A program made the position numbers and the translations under genes. Shown in pieces: positions 13,605 to 15,492 of a stretch of DNA of 15,492 nucleotides; within the stretch, counting starts at the first letter, position 1, and every line of letters starts with the position of its first letter. Under the pieces are notes generated by a model. The model was not told where the DNA came from. It saw only the letters and a list, made by a program, of their open reading frames with translations, and made no database searches. The DNA is taken from contig JBFLYA010000084.1 of assembly GCA_040757115.1 (NCBI GenBank), forward strand, positions 1 to 15,492, given 5' to 3'. The stretch comes from a bacterium (GTDB lineage Bacteria; UBA9089; CG2-30-40-21; SBAY01).

Positions 13605-14240
13605 ATGCGGTTACTTGCATTAGCGGATATTCATAATCAACGGAAGGTGTTAAGTTCACTTCAGAAGATATTAGAGCAAAAATGGGACTGGGTGCTGATT
13701 GCCGGGGATATTACCAACAGAGGGGATACTGCCTTTGTTGAGGATTTGTTTGATATTTTACCGCTTCAGACATTAGCCGTCCACGGCAATATGGATACCA
13801 CGGATGTCATAAAATTACTTGAAGAAAAAAGAATCACTGTTCATGGTAAAAGAAAGGAGCTTGGTGAATATAATATTGTCGGGTTTGGCGGAAGTAATCC
13901 TACGCCAGCAGATACCCCCACAGAATACTCAGAAAATAAAATAGAAGATGAGTTAAGTCAATTAGAGATTAATCATCAAACTATTCTCTTGACCCATACC
14001 CCACCGTTTAATTCAGGATTGGACGAAGTTGGCCCGGGCTTTAAGGTAGGGAGCAGGACAATTAGAGAAATTATTGATACCAGACAACCTTGTTTGAATA
14101 TCTGCGGCCATATCCATGAACAAGAAGGAAAAAGGATGTTAGGGAGAACTCTTGTGATTAAATTAGCCCCGGCGATGCACGGTCGAGCCGCAGAAATAAA
14201 TATTGATAATAACATAGAAGTTAGATTTTTTGACTTTTAA
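13605..14240 (+). CDS. Calcineurin-like metallophosphoesterase
   Basis: A 211-residue cytosolic phosphoesterase with a two-metal active site. The motifs are complete and in order: D8-x-H10 (ADIH), GD at 34-35, GNMD (N62), H131 in LLTHTPP, and GHIHE (H169, H171). This fits the small YfcE/MJ0936-like group rather than the Ser/Thr phosphatases. The substrate cannot be read from the sequence; such enzymes hydrolyse phosphodiesters or nucleotides. The start is the ATG at 13605, 10 bases after AGGAGG (13589-13594). The PyrK-like gene follows after 45 bp on the same strand, so the two probably share a transcript, though a functional link is not obvious. Confidence 0.88.
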   Translation: MRLLALADIHNQRKVLSSLQKILEQKWDWVLIAGDITNRGDTAFVEDLFDILPLQTLAVHGNMDTTDVIKLLEEKRITVHGKRKELGEYNIVGFGGSNPTPADTPTEYSENKIEDELSQLEINHQTILLTHTPPFNSGLDEVGPGFKVGSRTIREIIDTRQPCLNICGHIHEQEGKRMLGRTLVIKLAPAMHGRAAEINIDNNIEVRFFDF

Positions 14241-14285
14241 TAGAACGGTAGCCACTTTACACTCCGGAAACGGGATTTTTGAAAG

Positions 14286-15044
14286 ATGATTCAAGATAAA
14301 TTCAAAATCGTAGCAAATGATAAAATAGCCCCAGAATATTATAAAATGGCTTTTACTTCACAAGAGATAGCTAATCTGGCTATCCCAGGGCAATTTATCC
14401 ATATTAAGGTAAGCGAAGGTTATGAGCCTCTTTTAAGACGACCGTTTAGTATTCACGCGGTAATGGATGAAAAGACTGTTGAAATATTGTATCGGGTGGT
14501 AGGAAAAGGAACGGCATTGTTATCTGAGAAAAAAACAGGACAAGAATTGGATGTCCTTGGTCCATTGGGTAATGGATTTAAGATAAATAAGTCAGAGGTG
14601 AAAAATAGTGTTATGGTAGGCGGTGGAGCGGGAATTGCGCCGTTATTTTTCTTAACGCAAAGGTTAATTAACTATTCAAATATAACGGTATTAATTGGTG
14701 CAAAGACAAAAAAAGGTATACTTTGCGAACAGGAATTTAAAGATTTAGGAGTTGCGGTACAGATAGCCACTGAAGATGGTAGTTATGGATACAAAGGCTT
14801 AATCACAGACTTACTTAACTCTCTACCACCTGCGACCATTTTTGCTTGTGGACCATCTGCTATGTTTCCAGCGATAACAAATTTTGCTATCAAAAATAAT
14901 TTACCCACACAACTCTCTTTAGAATCAACAATGGCTTGTGGAGTCGGAGCGTGCCTTGGCTGTGTGATAAAAGGGAAAGATGGTTATAAAAAAGTCTGTA
15001 AAGATGGACCGGTATTTAGTGCTTTGGAGATAGTGTTATGCTAA
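14286..15044 (+). CDS. pyrK: Dihydroorotate dehydrogenase electron transfer subunit (PyrK-like)
   Basis: A 252-residue iron-sulfur flavoprotein subunit of the ferredoxin-reductase fold. In type 1B dihydroorotate dehydrogenase it carries electrons from the PyrD flavin to NAD+ during pyrimidine synthesis. Seen in order: FAD-binding RRPFSIH (51-57), GPLGNGF (92-98), the nucleotide-binding VGGGAGIAPL (111-120), ACGP (187-190), and a [2Fe-2S] cluster site with C218, C223, C226 and C238 in the ACGVGACLGC arrangement. Length and motifs match PyrK. The ribosome site before the ATG at 14286 is poor. pyrD, its usual partner, is not in the window: downstream there are only 448 bp of repeats. A related NAD(P)-linked reductase subunit remains possible. 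Confidence 0.85.
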   Translation: MIQDKFKIVANDKIAPEYYKMAFTSQEIANLAIPGQFIHIKVSEGYEPLLRRPFSIHAVMDEKTVEILYRVVGKGTALLSEKKTGQELDVLGPLGNGFKINKSEVKNSVMVGGGAGIAPLFFLTQRLINYSNITVLIGAKTKKGILCEQEFKDLGVAVQIATEDGSYGYKGLITDLLNSLPPATIFACGPSAMFPAITNFAIKNNLPTQLSLESTMACGVGACLGCVIKGKDGYKKVCKDGPVFSALEIVLC

Positions 15045-15489
15045 CTATTCAGCCACTGATTAACACGGATTAGCACGGATAAATAGCAGAAGGCAGAGAG
15101 CAGAGGGCAGAAGGCAGAGGTGGGTTGTCCCCCGCTGGCGGGGGATTAAGGGGGTGGAAATCTCTTCCACTGGCAGAGAATCAAGAAGGATAGAAAATAA
15201 AAGTTAGAAGGAGAAACGCTCATGCCCACAGGGAGTGGGCACAAACGAAGATGAAAATAGGTTTGATGGTTTGATGGTTCAGGTGAAATCAGGCTCGGGG
15301 CACCCATGCAGAGCATGGGTCGTGTGGCTACCAGCCTTCCCGAGTCCCGAGTCCCGAACTCCGAATCCCGAGTCCCGATTTTCAGAAGAACCCTTCAGCC
15401 TTCAGCCTAATTACGGACACGGAAAACGGACACGATTCACGAATTTTCAGTGTTTCATCTGTGTCCATCTGTGGCTGAATAGTTACCCT
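15042..15489. repeat. Non-coding block bounded by inverted repeats
   Basis: TAACTATTCAGCCAC begins at 15042, overlapping the pyrK stop. Its inverted copy GTGGCTGAATAGTTA lies near the window end (about 15471-15485), with weaker matching inward (words like ACACGGAT against ATCTGTGT). Inside are GCAGAAGG-type runs (15087-15120), a CCCCCGC/GCGGGGG hairpin, the hairpins GCCCACAGGGAGTGGGC and ACCCATGCAGAGCATGGGT, and CCGAGTCC-type runs (about 15342-15377). No gene is visible. Confidence 0.6.
15129..15144 (+). terminator. GC-rich hairpin downstream of pyrK
   Basis: CCCCCGC and GCGGGGG pair around a TG loop about 85 bp after the pyrK stop. The stem is strong, but ATTAAGGG follows instead of a T tract, so it is either a poor terminator or one of the common GC-rich dispersed hairpins. 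Confidence 0.3.
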
Positions 15490-15492
15490 GGA

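Overview
The window comes from an AT-rich bacterium with a Gram-negative look: a secreted seven-repeat Asp-box protein with an ordinary signal peptide, a bacterial-type SMC, and long intergenic stretches packed with imperfect palindromes built from short repeated words. This style is seen in many uncultured groundwater or sediment lineages, but nothing here fixes the phylum. I found no rRNA, tRNA, CRISPR array or transposase.

Layout. 1-204: purine/pyrimidine-rich imperfect hairpin. 250-3003 (+): a large signalling NTPase with a NACHT core, HEAT-like repeats, a degenerate class III cyclase-like domain and a C-terminal DUF192 domain. 3004-3264: another word-repeat palindrome. 3265-5633: a stretch that looks like an integron cassette array with no integrase in view. 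Its genes all lie on the minus strand and are separated by GC-rich, palindromic attC-like sites bounded by RYYYAAC and GTTRRRY core boxes (sites at 5519-5633, 4406-4726 and 3364-3455). The cargo is an MNT nucleotidyltransferase/HEPN pair (the HEPN gene carries a frameshift), a DmeF-type cation efflux pump, and a possible 30-residue ORF. 5752-7695 (-): a secreted beta-propeller-like protein and a small retropepsin-like aspartic protease with a good promoter. 7875-11429 (-): smc. 11938-12888 (+): an orphan OppD/DppD-type ABC ATPase with a strong promoter and almost no leader, flanked by two inverted copies of a ~250-290 bp non-coding repeat. 13605-14240 (+): a metallophosphoesterase. 14286-15044 (+): a PyrK-like iron-sulfur flavoprotein subunit. 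15045-15492: non-coding repeats and hairpins bounded by an inverted repeat.

How it fits together. smc, the phosphoesterase and pyrK are housekeeping-type genes. The accessory parts are the NACHT fusion and, beside it, the cassette stretch. The most unusual items are the NACHT-HEAT-cyclase-like-DUF192 architecture; the attC-like array, in which each complete cassette carries matching inverted ends that would lengthen the attC stem in the excised circle; the rearranged double attC at 4406-4726; and the inverted repeat pair around the orphan ABC gene. Everything was read by eye; no alignment, fold or database search was run.
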